A stretch of 64,000 nt of DNA from Posidonia oceanica. Taxonomy: Eukaryota > Streptophyta > Magnoliopsida > Alismatales > Posidoniaceae. Positions 1 through 10,833 of the stretch are shown in pieces. Each line of letters begins with the position of its first letter. The first letter of the stretch is position 1. The stretch spans positions 72,770,501 to 72,834,500 of the forward strand of contig JAZBRS010000014.1 in the NCBI GenBank assembly GCA_037176725.1, in the 5' to 3' direction. A program made the position numbers and the translations under genes. The notes below the pieces were generated by a model that was not told where the DNA came from, searched no databases, and worked only from the letters and a program-made list of their open reading frames with translations.

Positions 1-560
1 TGGGTAGACAAGACACCGGGGGGAGATTATGATGATGCAGGTTCTTGGACCACTAGATCGACGGTAGGATGTCGTCTAGCGGCTTCCTCGTGCTACGTGA
101 ATTCTTTCCTTTCCTTCAAAACAAAATAACATAGATTTAGATTAGCTTAGTGTAGTAGTCAGTAACAGAAATAAGTGAAACAACATGACTGAAAGAAAAC
201 AAATACTGACCGGGGGGTTGTTCCCTGCGTGCATATGCTATGATCCTATGCTAAGGAATGTAAAGAGATGCAATAAGAAACTAGATTGGAAAATGATACT
301 CCCTTTCACCCTTATGCTGTGTGCAATGAGGTTGGAAGGACGCACGGTTCGAGCTCCGGTGCAGCAGAGGACTTCCAGGATCAGAGGTAGAAGCTCCGGT
401 TGGTAGCCTATTTGGGAGAGAAGATAGAATTTCTGGATTGGAAACCTAGCTCTCTGAAGGTGGCTCACAACTGACAGGGCTCTGTCTCCTTTGAAAATTC
501 CTCTCTGGGGGGGACTTCTCTTTCTAAAGTTCCAACCCTCAAACCACTGATCTAGGGGGT

Positions 561-570
561 CTATTTATAG
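561..570 (-). promoter_or_regulatory. LTR B1 TATA box candidate
   Basis: CTATAAATAG on the minus strand, about 890 bp from the LTR start. The same motif sits at the equivalent place in LTR B2 (35260-35269), which supports it as the retroelement promoter. The start site would lie about 30 bp further left. Confidence 0.6.
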
Positions 571-714
571 ACTCTAGGGGTGTGAGGATGATTGGAGTTC
601 AGAAAATTCTAGAAAAATGGTAGTTAGTGGTAGTCGTTGGTTCAAGCGGCACCTAAGGTCAGCAACTGCTCAGTCAAAATGTGGGAAGACCTGGGAACGA
701 GGCCATGATCGCCA

Positions 715-1100
715 GTTGCCGATTGAGGTGGTGCCTAACAATTGAGGGGGGAGTGGGAAATAACCGTGAAAAAGTGGTTCAAAAAGGGGCCACGATTGCT
801 AGTCGCCGCATAGAACGATGCCTGATGGTCAAAGATCGTGGGAAGACCGAGGCGGTTCTACAACCGCTCAGTCGCCTGCTGAGGTGGTGCCTGAGGGTTG
901 AGGGGATAGTGGGGAGCAACCACTGCCCATGATCTGCGGGTCGCCTTTCCAAGTGGCGTCTATGGGGGTCGCCTCCTTAGACGGCTTCTGACTCAGCCGC
1001 CTCCTCAGATGGCTTCTTGATTAATCGGCTAGCCGGGGGGCGACGATCCTAGTCGCCGCTTGTTGCAGCAACTGATTGAGGCGCCTCCCCAACAGGCTAC
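715..1100. repeat. Palindromic 6-9-6 modules in LTR B1, six at exact 28-bp period
   Basis: Modules of the form GTCGCC-N9-GGCGAC lie at 940, 968, 996, 1024, 1052 and 1080, each 21 bp long and followed by 7 bp, so the period is exactly 28. Three more, at 715, 802 and 871, are separated from each other and from 940 by 87, 69 and 69 bp. The left arm is well kept. The right arm varies (GGCGTC, GGCTTC, GGCGAC, AGCAAC, GGCTAC), and the 9-base loops differ between units. A 28-bp period is not a multiple of three, so coding does not explain it. Confidence 0.8.
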
Positions 1101-1458
1101 TATCAAGCCTAGGTCATATCTAGCCCTTTTCCCGGGTTTTTGCCAGAGGAAGCGAGATGGAAGGCTAGGAAACTACAGATAGTCTATGAAATCAAGGAAG
1201 CATCTCTGTTAACTCAAATCTAACTTCAGACCTGAGTAAAAGCAATGGATACCCAAGGTACTCGGACTAGTTACGAGCCCGAGTGAGTTAGCTCCGCCAC
1301 AGCCAACAACCTGAGTCTAGGTAGGATCGGGTGATGCTTTTTAGAAGTCAAGGAGTATCTGGAAGGTGTGTTATTAAAACTTAGGCACGCGATTTAGGGC
1401 GCCTCAAGGTTTCTACCCTCAAAAGAACTCTCAGAAATGCGAAAATAGGATATCTACA

Positions 1459-1574
1459 GGTACAACCCATGCTTTGGCAAGGCCGAGGCTCCTAAAGCAC
1501 CACCCCGTCACTGCCAGGTACAACCCATGCTTTGGCAGGGCCGAGGCTCCTAAAGCACCACCCCGTCACTACCT
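1459..1574 (+). repeat. 58-bp tandem duplication in the L leader
   Basis: Two copies, at 1459 and 1517, each begin GGTACAACCCATGCTTTGGC and differ at a few bases. A1 has one copy at about 18838 and E has related single copies in each of its leader units. The left copy begins exactly at the border of LTR B1. Confidence 0.85.
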
Positions 1575-1763
1575 GAGCTTCGGCTAGGGCTTAGACGGGT
1601 ACCCTACTTTTTCTGACATCGAGTCTGTCCATTAACCCATTACCCATGAGTGCGTCCTAGTAGGTCTTCTACTTAGGACATGCATGGTGAGAGAGTGCAT
1701 AATAGGGCATTCATCTGCACGTGTGCCATTCATGCCACCCCCAATAACTGCTTTTGCATCCAA

Positions 1764-1790
1764 CCTCTAATGCCTTTGCTGTTTTTGCAG
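1764..1790 (+). promoter_or_regulatory. Predicted 3' splice site before L gag
   Basis: A branch-point-like CTAAT (1767-1771), a T-rich stretch and a terminal TGCAG (AG at 1789-1790) precede the gag start codon by 143 bp. A1 and E have equally good sites at the same place. No RNA data are available. Confidence 0.45.
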
Positions 1791-1933
1791 GTAGGTGCGG
1801 GACCTGCTGCCAGGACCCTAAGCGTCCCTCCTCTCTGTCTTTGAGTTATTCGTCGCTTCCGATAGTAGCTCCCCTTAGGTCTCGAGTCTTTGCTTTTCGT
1901 CGCAACCTTGTTCTCACTTGCTCTCGGTCAGTT

Positions 1934-3978
1934 ATGGACCAGTTTGCTGGTGAGTCCCACTATTCTGTTGCCTCGGAGGGGATTTCCGCTCCGGTCCCTT
2001 CGGCTTTCGCTTTGACTCCCTTTGTGCCCCTCGTGACACCAGGGTTTCACCCTTTGGTGCATGGGGCACCCCAGTATGCTGCGAGGCATTGGTAGATCTA
2101 CGCCCCTCCGGATCTGGTCACCAAGTCTATCTTGATGACCACCACTCGCGCTCCGGAGGCGCCTCTAACCCCTCTGTCCCAGGGCTATGTTGCTCTCGAC
2201 ACCCCTTCCGCTGCGGCAACCTTTGCTGTAGGACCCCTATCTCCTGGACAGTCTGTGTCCTTGCCTTTTGGATCTGGTCCCCTGCTGGCACTACACTTCA
2301 GCATTCTCACTGACGGGTCGCCTAACATGCTGTATCAGCACATGATGGAGACTGCCCAAAGACTGCAGGGCATGGCTCTATCAATTCACCCCTCTTTCAT
2401 TCCTGCTGTTCCTGAGGTTCCTCTTTCTACACTGCACTCTCACCTAGAACATCGCCCCAGCTACTCACTGCTTCGGCGATGGGGGCACAACTTCTGCCTC
2501 CTGCATCTGCACAACACTATGCACTGCATGCAACTCCAACACCTGGTGGCCAGTCCTTCGGGTTGGTTGGAGCACAGTACCCCACAAGCCCGTAGCCCGG
2601 CACCGCGCCTGCGTAGCAACTGTTGCTCCAGCACTCTACACCTTACACTACACAGCATATTATCTATCCACTCCGCTTGCACCAGGTTTAGACCCCAGCA
2701 TACATCCCTTCATACACTGCACCCACACACAGATACGCTGGCCATCACGGCGCACCACTAGGTGACGCGATGGTGGATCCGGAGGAGCACCTCGGTGCGA
2801 CCCAAATGGTGTATGCTATACTTGCCCCATCACCTTCGGCAGCCAATCCAGACCCCATCAATGATAGGATGGACGTTCTGGAGAAAGCACTACGTCTAGT
2901 GTAGGGCACGGACCACTAGTCCTACCAATTCCGGGACCTCTGCTACTTTCCAGAGGTCGCACTCCTTTTGAAATTCCATATCCCAGAGTTCGAGAGATAC
3001 AATGGTAGAGGCTGCCCCATTTCGCATCTGAAGGCATACTGTGGGGACCTTGCTCAGCTTCTTGCTGATGAAAGGCTCCTTATCCGCCTGTTTCAGAAGA
3101 GTCTAACCGGCCCCGCGCTCAAGTGGTTCACTTCCCTTGACATGGCCATGGTTCAGACTTGGACTGATCTTTCTCAGGCTTTCCTTGAGCAGTATTCATT
3201 CAACCTCGACTTGATCCCCAAGAGGGAGGATCTTGTCGCCATCCGGTAGAGGCCCCAAGAGCCATTTGGGGAGTATGTCGGTCGCTGGCGCTCCATAGCC
3301 GCCCAGGTCAGAGATAGACCCTCCGAGGAGGAGTCTATCGAGACGATCATAAAGGAGGCGTTGCCAGCAACTGGGACTCTGCTATGCATTCAACACATCA
3401 CTAGTTATGCATCGCTAATTAGGGCTGGCACCCGCGTGGAAAACTCATTACGAAGTGGGCATTTCCCCGCACTTTCTGCATTGGCTAGGTAGGCCAACAC
3501 CTCCAATCGTCGCAACAGCAGCAACAACAACTACTCCGCTCCTGGCTGCTCTGAACAGCACACCGACGCATACGCCGATCCTCCCGCAAAGCCTACCTAT
3601 GCAGCGAGTCAGCCAGACTCTTTTCCGCTAGAGTACGCACCTAACTATGCACCCACTGCACACACTGCCACCGTCGAGCCCGTGCATCACGTCGCACCCG
3701 CTCGGCAAGGACTCCAATCAGGGCAAAGACAACCTCGTCGGGCTGAGTGTGGTTACACCCCTCTGCTTGAACCACTGAGCGTCATCTTCCCTCAAGTTGA
3801 GTCACTCCTGCGACTCCTGGCTGTCCGTCCGTCACCGAACCCCCCTTCGCGGTGGCATAACACGGATCAATTCTGTAGCTTCCATCGGGCCTCGGGGCAC
3901 TCGACGGATGACTGCGTCACTTTACGGGATGTTGTCCAGGGCCTGATCAGCCGCAAGGTCTTCATCGTTGCCGCGTAG
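1934..3978 (+). pseudogene. gag: L Gag polyprotein, disrupted
   Basis: The start ATG at 1934 has the same surroundings as the E gag start at 58844. The N-terminal part is Pro/Ser-rich. A retrotransposon capsid core (Retrotrans_gag type) follows at about 2930-3440, with the recognisable stretches FERYNGRGCP and QKSLTGPALKWFTSLD. Next comes an Asn/Tyr/Pro-rich linker, then a zinc-knuckle module ending at 3978. The knuckle is C-X2-H-X4-H-X4-C (CSFH, GHST, C), the Tat-type variant with His in place of the second Cys. Breaks include a TAG at 2093, frameshifts between about 2460 and 2850, stops near 2903 and 2920, and a TAG at 3247 where E reads Gln. The product would form the virus-like particle and bind RNA. 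It is followed directly by non-coding DNA, with no protease. Confidence 0.85.
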
Positions 3979-4603
3979 GAGGCTACACCTACACCAGCAC
4001 TTGCACATGCACCTGCACTTGCACTCGCACACCCTTGTGTAGCCAGCCCTTCCTCTTTCAAGCCTGCAGGCTTCGTAGATGCCAGAACCTCGGGGATCTT
4101 CTCCCTTACTCCTATCTTCTTTGAGTCCAACTCCACCCCGGTGGATCCTTCCAATCCCATCGGCTCAACCTCCTTTTCCTCCTTTTCCTAGCTCGTCCGA
4201 GGGACGCTCGGAGACGCAGCGGCAGCGTCGACAGCAATCCCGATCGCAGCGCCACCCAAGTTAGCTTCTCCTCCAACCCTAGCAGGTCCAGTGCTACCTA
4301 CACTCCTATTAGCAGCTCCAGTGCTCCTCGCACTGCCATCAGCAGCTCCAGCAGCCCCAGTGCTCCCCGCATTGCTGACAGCAGACCCTGCCGACGGCAT
4401 CAGCAGTGTAGGAACAGACCCAGCACCTCCCTCCCTAGGTTGCTGACAGGTAAGTCCCACTTACCTCTCTTTTGATTTCTGCATTGTCTTTTCTTTTCTT
4501 TTGTTTTGTTTTTTGCCCTTTCTCTTGCCAGAAAATCATAAAAAACATAAAATTAGCAAAAACCTAAAAGCATGCATTTCTTTCTTCTGCATTCATCTGC
4601 ACT

Positions 4604-4852
4604 GGGCTGGTAGCCCTAACTGCTCGGCGATAGGTCCGTTAACCTATCACCCTCGGGCTGATACCCTTAACTAACCGGCGATGGGTCCGTCAACTCATCA
4701 CCGGGCTGGCAGCCCTAACTACTCTGCGATAGGTCCGTTAACCTATCACCCTCGAGCTAATAGCCCTAACTATCCAGCGATGGGTCCGTCAACTCATCAC
4801 CAGACTGGTAGCCATAACTGCTCTGCAATAGGTCCGTCAACTTATCATTCTG
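4604..4852 (+). repeat. Paired-hairpin array, 5 units of 48-51 bp
   Basis: Units start at about 4604, 4655, 4703, 4754 and 4802. Each has a small hairpin GGGCTGGCAGCCC and a second one, GATAGG-TCCGTTAA-CCTATC or a close variant. Other copies lie at 6246-6345, 6473-6517, 7046-7290, 21368-21462, 24893-25240, 25365-25412 and 25872-26065. Confidence 0.8.
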
Positions 4853-6684
4853 TACATATATGCCACTCTCTGCACATATCATCTTCTGCATATACATATC
4901 ATTTCTTGCATCCTGTAAAATACAAAAGCACCAAAAAAATGAAGAAAATAAAAAACACCAAAAACATTTTCTTCGCCTTGCTGTTGGTTTTCCCTTTTTA
5001 TGTTTTCCTAAACCAAAAACCATAAAAATACAAAACCATTGTAAAAACCCAAAAACATGTTTGTCCCTTCCCCTTCTAAAAAATACAAAACCTATAAACA
5101 TTTCTATAATCAGAAACCCAGCTTCGGACAACAAGCAGTGCCTAGAGGGTGTCAAGCATCGACCATCTCAGGCAGAACTCACCCGGGCAGCGCCATCTCT
5201 TTGCATGTGGCCACAGTGTGAGACTTAGAGTAGAACAGAGCATCTCGCTGAGCTAAAAACTCCCAAAAGCGTGATCCACCCTATCAAGAGAGTCCACTAG
5301 ACATGGAGAGGACCAAAGCAGAGCAGAGCATAGCCAGATGCTGCTTGTACACGTTGCAGAGGCTGAAGGTGTACGCCGACTAGCCGAACTCTTAACGCCT
5401 CACCCGGGACTACTACTCCAAGAGGGCGAAGTCATGCATATCTAAAAGAATAGAGATCATGTGAGCAAAAAAATGATAACAAGATATGCATGCTAGGCAG
5501 AAAAGAAAGAAGTTGAAGAAAAAAGGTGCCCATGAGAGGAGTGACTTGGACGAGCATCGAAGCCCCCTCAACTTTCAACTCCAAGCACCACACAGCCAAC
5601 TGCACGGGAAACTTTATCTGGAGGACCTAGCCCCACACTCCGAGCGCAACAACCTGCTCCAATCCCTTGTGCAAACAATTACTCTACCCCCTGGCAGGCT
5701 AGATGCAACTCCAGTCACTCAAGAGAGGAAAAGAAATATCATTCCGTGAGCGTCAAAAGTGGTAGTCGGTCCTCAGGAATTAAGACGGAGGCTATGAAGC
5801 TACATTCAACGCTTCTACTACCCACCTGCAGCCAAAGGCTATACTCTGCGAAGCTAAAGCCTCATCCCGAACCAAGAGTGAGAAAGAGAGCCACCAACCA
5901 CAACTCGGCATGGCGTTGTGCAAGGATCGAGTCCCCTGAGTCTGAAAATGCAGAAGCATCCACTCGACGACAGCTACTTTTGAGTCCCAAGCCACCAAAA
6001 CATGCATGCTATAATAACTTATCTTCCTTTCCCCTGTTTTCGAAAATTGGAGCCAAGGACGAGCACTTTTGCCTACCTTTAAAATTTTGCCGCCCACCGC
6101 GTTGAGTAGGTCCGTAACGACCGGTGTGTCCATTGTTTGTCACTCTGCGACGTTGCATTGCATGCCCGCGCTGAGACCATTGCACACCCACCACGATGGG
6201 TTCCTGTTTTCTCTCTGCATCATTCTGCATTCCTTTGCATCGGGCTGGCAGCCCTAACTGCTTAGCTGATGCCTGTTAAATGTCATCCCGCATATTCACA
6301 TTGCATTCGAGCTGGCAGCCCTAACTGCTCGGCGACGGGTCCGTTAACTTATCATCCATTCATCCATCCTTCGCATTTCGATGCCAGGGGTGCTTCGGCT
6401 GTCCCCTGATATCATCCCTGATACCAAGGGCATCTTTTTTGTTGCCCTGTGGTATCGCCCCCATCTCATCGGCTGGCAGCCCTAACTGCTCGACGATAGG
6501 TCCGTAAACTTATCACCCTACATTTTCCTCTACATTATCCCACTGCATTCCCCACCGACATTGCACATTGCACGGTGAGCCCTTACATCCATCTCACTGC
6601 ATCGGGCTGGTAACCCTAACTACTCGGCTGACAAACTCGTTAGTTTTGTCTTCACCTTGCATTTCGATGCCATGGGCACTTCGG

Positions 6685-6722
6685 TTGTCCCCTGGTATCG
6701 TTCACTGTTACCAGGGGCATCT
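6685..6722 (+). repeat. CCCCTGGTATC hairpin (L copy)
   Basis: An inverted repeat CCCCTGGTA...TTACCAGGGG spans 6689-6717, and a second, less perfect one spans 6402-6432. Perfect 11-bp-arm versions occur in A1 (24385-24412) and E (63037-63064), and a version in element C (12671-12697). Confidence 0.75.
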
Positions 6723-7045
6723 TTATTTGGTTGTCCTCTGGTATCACATCTCCTTCTACATCTGGGATGACATCCCCAACTGTTAAGGGAGCATCTACGG
6801 ACCTCTGCCACACCTCTAGGTATGGTATTCCCTTTGCATTCGTGGTTACAAGTCATCCCACTTGTCACCACCTCTCCTGCCTGACAGACTCGCTGGCCTG
6901 TCACTGCCATCAATACAAAGTGCGTCTGGCAGCCCCTTGGTATCGCCTCACCCTCATTTGGCTGACAACCCCAACTGTTGTGGGAGCGTCTACGGACCCT
7001 TGCTGCACCTTCTGGTTCGGTATTCCTGCCCCTTTCCACCCTCAT

Positions 7046-7290
7046 CGGGCTGATAGCCTAACTATCCGGTGATGAGTCCGTCAACTCCTCGCGGGCCGAT
7101 AGCCCTAACTATCCGGTGATGAGTCCGTCAACTCCTCGCAGGCCGATATCCCCAACTATCCAGTGATGAGTCCGTTAACTCCTCGTGGGCTGATAGCCCT
7201 AACTATCCGGTGATGAGTCTGTCAACTCCTTAGATGGTTGATAGCCCCAACTATTCGGCGATAGGTCCGTTAACTTATCACCTTTCGTCA
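7046..7290 (+). repeat. Paired-hairpin array, second cluster in L
   Basis: Five units of about 48 bp, each with GGGCTGATAGCCC-like and GATGAGTCCGT-CAACTC-like halves. It is the same module as at 4604, here with the loop core TGATGAGTCCGT. Confidence 0.75.
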
Positions 7291-7395
7291 TAGTGTTTTA
7301 GCATTCTGTTGCATGGCATTAGCATCTCATTGCATGACATCATTTAGCTTCCTTGTATTCTCCATAGAGTTAGTCCTAGTATTGCATTTCATCAT

Positions 7396-7790
7396 CACAT
7401 GGACATCGCGCGCTTAGGATTCGAACCCCAGGTTCGTGTATTGCTTCAGGTACCATCCTCAGCACCCGCAAAACTTCTACAGCATTGCCTGCTTTGGATG
7501 ACACCCGCAGTAGTGCGCGGCCTAGGATTGTTTTCTCGGTTTCGCGTGCCCGGCGTCCCACTGTATATACACTACATTTCACTGCATAACATTGCATCAC
7601 ATTACATTCTTATTGCGCTGCTACTCCTCTGTAGTCATTACACCAACTTCCGCATTCCGCTTTCCTGGACATGGCATATTTAGGAATCAAACCCTTGGTT
7701 CGCGCATTGCTTAAAGTAGCATCCTCAGCAACGCAAAACTCTTTACTATTTCGCCTGCTTAGTATGACGCCCGCGGTAGTGCATGGCCAA
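7396..7790 (+). repeat. Direct repeat of about 270 bp in the L 3' region
   Basis: Two copies begin near 7396 and 7669, each opening 'gacat(c/g)...cttaggat' and continuing through a GGTTCG word and a 'caaaactctt'-like word. A1 holds the same pair near 26187 and 26455. The second copy in L is cut by element C at 7791. Confidence 0.65.
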
Positions 7791-8183
7791 TGCATTTCGA
7801 AAGCATGCAAAATCCAATGCGAATGTGTGACACAAAGTCAATGCGGTCCAAAGAAAGAGTAAGGACTCCAGTTATGTGCGGGGAAGGTGTTAGGCACCCT
7901 CGACACGCCCGAGGAATCGGTCTTTCTTGACTGATCTGCCATTATGTGGCAAATGTTGGCAAATAAATGCCGGTTTATGTTCACCCTAAGGCGGTATGCA
8001 ACATGCAATTATAAACCATGCGAAGCTTAGCAAACCATGTTTAAAAGCGATTGAGTAAAATTAAAACGTCGTACGGAGGCGATAAACAACAAGGGAAACG
8101 AATCCGAAACCAGAAGTATTAAATAAAGCAGGCGAAAAGCGACAACAAAGGCGGCTAAGCACACTGCCTGGATTAGTGCATGA

Positions 8184-8507
8184 GTCGCCTGTCTAACAGG
8201 CGCCTATGCCTGTCGCTGGTAGGGCTGGCGGTAGAAGCACAAACCCAGCTCCCCACACAGCAGCGAGCATTGCCACAAAAGGGGCACAAAAGTGATATGA
8301 AATTGAAAATTAAAACCTAGGAATCACAGATAACATGCCCAACATCAAGATCAGTATGAAAAAAAGTCAAGAAAGCGAAGCAATAAGGTGGTAAACCAGC
8401 GGCTCGCTCGCAACTTGGACTGCAGAGTGGGTCGCCACTGAGAGCAGCAGCCAACCCAGTCGCCACAGTGAGTGGCGCTCAGGCTGGTCGCCGCTGCATC
8501 AGGCGAC
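8184..8507. repeat. Palindromic 6-9-6 modules in LTR C
   Basis: Modules at 8184 and 8212 (28 apart) and at 8431, 8459 and 8487 (28 apart), with a further single one at 8713-8733. The best are GTCGCC-TGTCTAACA-GGCGCC (8184) and GTCGCC-GCTGCATCA-GGCGAC (8487). Confidence 0.8.
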
Positions 8508-9958
8508 AGGACCACACACTGCTTTCCCAAGCATTGGCTTTCATTGCCAAGAACAAGCTAGATAATCAAAGTAAAACTTGAAACAAAACACATGGAGTTA
8601 AAGCTAGCACAACCAAGAGTAAAAGCATGCATTCAAATAATGAAATGGACAAGTGGGTCACGAGATATAGTGGTCTAAAGTTGGCCGGAGGGCTGGTTCG
8701 AGTTGCAGCGGAGTCGCCGGTTGGACTAGCGACAGGCCTGCAACTCCAGTAGCTCAAATAGCCAAGTTCATGGCCAAACCAAGGACCCACGACTATGCAA
8801 AATGGAAATCTAATTATACAAGCATGCAGATCTAACATCCAAGATTACAAACATATAACAAACATGCAAAATGAGACTTTGAGTCGGCCAGAGCAGCAGA
8901 TCAAAGTTCGGCGGGCAGGCAGGGCGTTTGACCTAGCAGTCCATTCACCGGACTTCAACGCCGAAATTCGTTGCTTGGGCGAAACTTAAAATGCCAATGA
9001 GGGTCGAGGAAGTACGACGGCGTTGCTACAAACCCAACCACACCTTCGGTATGGAAAATGATGGCTCGAGGAGCTCCACCCACATCCTCCACTTTGCACC
9101 GCCGTTGCTTGTCGAGCTCCGGCCATAGAGGCAGCCGAAGGCTCGAGGAGTTGGCTAGGAAGCTTCGTGGCATGGAGGAGGATGCAAGGGAGCATCCATA
9201 GGTCGAGGAGAGAGGCTCATGCCTCTTTCCCACCTCCACCAGCACGTCACCAGCGTTGCCGTGCCTCCTCGTCCGTTGGGCCAGCCGAGAACATAAAGAG
9301 ACAAACAACTATTCTAAAAAGGAAGAGAAGAGGTCTGGGAAGCTTCTCGAATCCTCAAACAAGCAATGCGTTGAGGTATACTACCTCTGTGGCTCATCGG
9401 AGTTGGCGGAGAAGGCTCACCGGAGTTGGAGAAGAAGATAACAACGAGGCTTGGAAAGGGTCGGGTTCACTTGGAATCACTCAAGGAAAGGTTGGAAAGG
9501 CTTTAGGAACTCTCAATTGCGCTCTGGAAGCAAGTGAGGAGGAAGTGTGCGTGTGTGTGAGTGAAAAACGGTAATGGGTTTAGGCGGCAGTGGTCAGTTT
9601 TGTTGGATGGGTTGGCTCTGGGTGCGAGGAAGAAGGGCGCAGTGAGGGTCGTGAGAGCGGGAAGAGGGCTGGTTCTAGCATGGAAGTAAGTGGGGAAGGG
9701 AAAAGGAGTAAGTGTGGTCGTAGGTGAGGTTGATGAAGTCGTCAATGGCAGGCGGCCAGCGAAGGCGGTGGAAGGAGATCTGTGAGTGGCAAGTGGCCGG
9801 CGAGGTGAGTAAGTGCGGCCAGAGAAGTAAGTGGGGTTCGTCGTGTAGTGGGTGGTCGGGAGTGGGCGAGTAAGTGGCCGAGGGGACGGGTGGCAAGTGA
9901 CAACAACCGGCAGTGACCGCACGGGAAAGGTTTGGGCGGTGGCCTGAGTTACAGTCCA

Positions 9959-10036
9959 GTCGCCAATAGCCATGGTGCCAAACCTAGTCACCACTAATAT
10001 TGGCAACGAGGTCTAGTCGCCTCTGCATGCAGTGCC
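9959..10036. repeat. Palindromic 6-9-6 modules near the start of LTR C
   Basis: Three modules at 9959, 9987 and 10016 (periods 28 and 29). Arms are GTCGCC or GTCACC on the left and GGTGCC, GGCAAC or AGTGCC on the right; the three loops differ. Confidence 0.7.
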
Positions 10037-10229
10037 TGAGGGTGCAACTCAGTAAACTAGGCTGCTATTGGGCTTGTGATGGGCTTGGGTTGGTTTAAGG
10101 CTTGGGTTAAGTTTGTGAAATGGGATTGGATGGTTTTGGGTAAGGTTTTGAATAGGATTCACTGTACCATCTTCTGAGCAAACTCCAGAGATTCTCCAAC
10201 AAAAGGTCTGTCAAAACGGGCTGTCTACA

Positions 10230-10241
10230 GATGCCCCTCCC
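10230..10241 (-). promoter_or_regulatory. Polypurine tract of element C
   Basis: Minus-strand GGGAGGGGCATC lies immediately before the LTR start. The identical 12-mer precedes the A1 3' LTR at 27011-27022. It would prime plus-strand DNA synthesis. Confidence 0.8.
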
Positions 10242-10833
10242 TGAGCGAGGTCAAGCGTAGTGAGACCGTGGCTCAGGGTTGACAAGACACCCCACCCGAC
10301 ATTGGTAGGAGCACAAATGCTATCGGAGTGAGTCACTTATTTGGTGGATGCACCGAAAGTCGTGACTCGTTGCCACAATGCAAAAATGCAGATGCAGATG
10401 CAGATGCGAATGCTAATGCAATGCATCCTAAAGTAACTACCTAGCACGTGATGTTATCAATAAAGAAATGCAGGGTTGATGCAAAGGGATGCTAAAAGGG
10501 CTGCGGTGCAATGCAAAACTTTGGTGGTTAGTCCAAATTTGTGCAAAAGGTGGCACCAGACAAGACTAACGGGCTTGTCGTCCGAGCAGTGAGGGCTGCC
10601 AGCCCAGAGAGGGGAAAAGAGATAGCTTGTCCCCATCCTAAGAAGCAAGCGAAACGGCCAAGGCCGCGAAAGGGGCAAAATAAAAAAACGCGTGAGAGAA
10701 GAGGGGCATCTTCTCCTGTCGAAAAGGCATGCGGGACTTCGTTTGCCTAGAACGAAGTCGCGCGAAGGATGATGAGTTGGGGTTCCAGACCTAACGACCG
10801 GAAAGGACGAATTTCGAGTCATCAACCGAGGGA
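10242..10833 (-). other. C 3' untranslated segment
   Basis: The first 150 bp beside the polypurine tract match A1 26880-27010 in reverse complement, including the 'cacgactttcggtgcatcc' stretch. A short (GCAGAT)n-like microsatellite lies at about 10385-10425. I see no gene. Confidence 0.65.

Larger units (their letters stand above)
1..1458 (-). mobile_element. LTR B1 (Tat/Ogre-type), left end outside window
   Basis: On the minus strand the LTR opens TGTAGATATCC at 1458 and runs left out of the window. It matches the B2 LTR at 34637-36233: both share the segment around 'agatcgacggtaggatgtcg' (position 56 here, 34773 there), a TATA box, and blocks of GTCGCC palindromes. It is inserted into the 5' leader of the plus-strand element L; the five bases after it are GGTAC. 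Whether it is a solo LTR or the end of a full element cannot be told, because the other end is missing. No coding sequence is credible in it. Confidence 0.85.
1459..7790 (+). mobile_element. Element L, gag-only Tat-type retrotransposon (partial)
   Basis: This is the internal part of a plus-strand element whose 5' LTR lies before the window. In order it holds leader sequence, gag (1934-3978) and about 3.8 kb of non-coding 3' region. The leader and 3' region match those of A1 (from 18600) and E (from 57500) block by block. No protease, reverse transcriptase or integrase follows gag, and A1 shows that this is the normal layout of the family. The element is cut at 7790 by element C; the missing remainder should be roughly 440 bp plus the 3' LTR, by comparison with A1 26582-31027. 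Confidence 0.85.
3979..7790 (+). other. L non-coding 3' region (replaces pol)
   Basis: No conserved reading frame was found. In order it holds an A-rich stretch with repeated 'aaaaacatgcat'-like words (about 4490-5110), a block conserved in A1 and E (about 5111-6115), hairpins built on CCCCTGGTATC (6402-6432, 6689-6717), arrays of paired hairpins (4604-4852, 7046-7290), and a 270-bp direct repeat (about 7396 and 7669). The same order occurs in A1 (21235-26600) and, as far as visible, in E (61320 on). Its conservation between three copies shows that it belongs to the element. Confidence 0.75.
7791..10229 (-). mobile_element. 3' LTR of element C
   Basis: On the minus strand the LTR opens TGTAGACAGCCCGTTTTGAC at 10229, directly after a polypurine tract. 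It ends at about 7791, where L sequence (GCCAA, 7786-7790) begins. The far end carries the palindrome GGTGTTAGGCACC (7885-7897), also found in the A1, S, D and E LTRs, which places C near that family. The left border is inferred by comparison with A1, where L-type sequence is uninterrupted. The middle (about 8570-9560) has only short unconvincing frames. Confidence 0.75.

Noticed and set aside
715..1100. CRISPR array (palindromic units at regular 28-bp spacing)
   Set aside because: The constant part is two 6-base arms split by the variable loop, not an intact repeat with 30-bp spacers. The host is a plant and no cas-like gene is present.
5486..5749. Possible conserved small gene in the L 3' region (related DNA at 22300-22530 and 62083-62337)
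   Set aside because: The DNA is conserved, but the reading frame is shifted in A1 and the protein is not kept across the three copies.
7046..7290. Hammerhead ribozyme core (TGATGAGTCCGT occurs repeatedly)
   Set aside because: The first conserved box is nearly matched, but no CGAAA box follows at the right distance and the helices do not form. The word belongs to the paired-hairpin module.
7405..7430. tRNA gene or Pol III B box (GGTTCGAATCC on the minus strand at 7412-7422)
   Set aside because: The B-box-like word is exact, but no A box or cloverleaf surrounds it, and the parallel copies at 7682, 26205 and 26469 have lost the match.
10541..10750. Basic open frame of 69 codons in the C 3' region
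   Set aside because: No counterpart elsewhere, no domain, and it lies in the untranslated region of a minus-strand element on the opposite strand.
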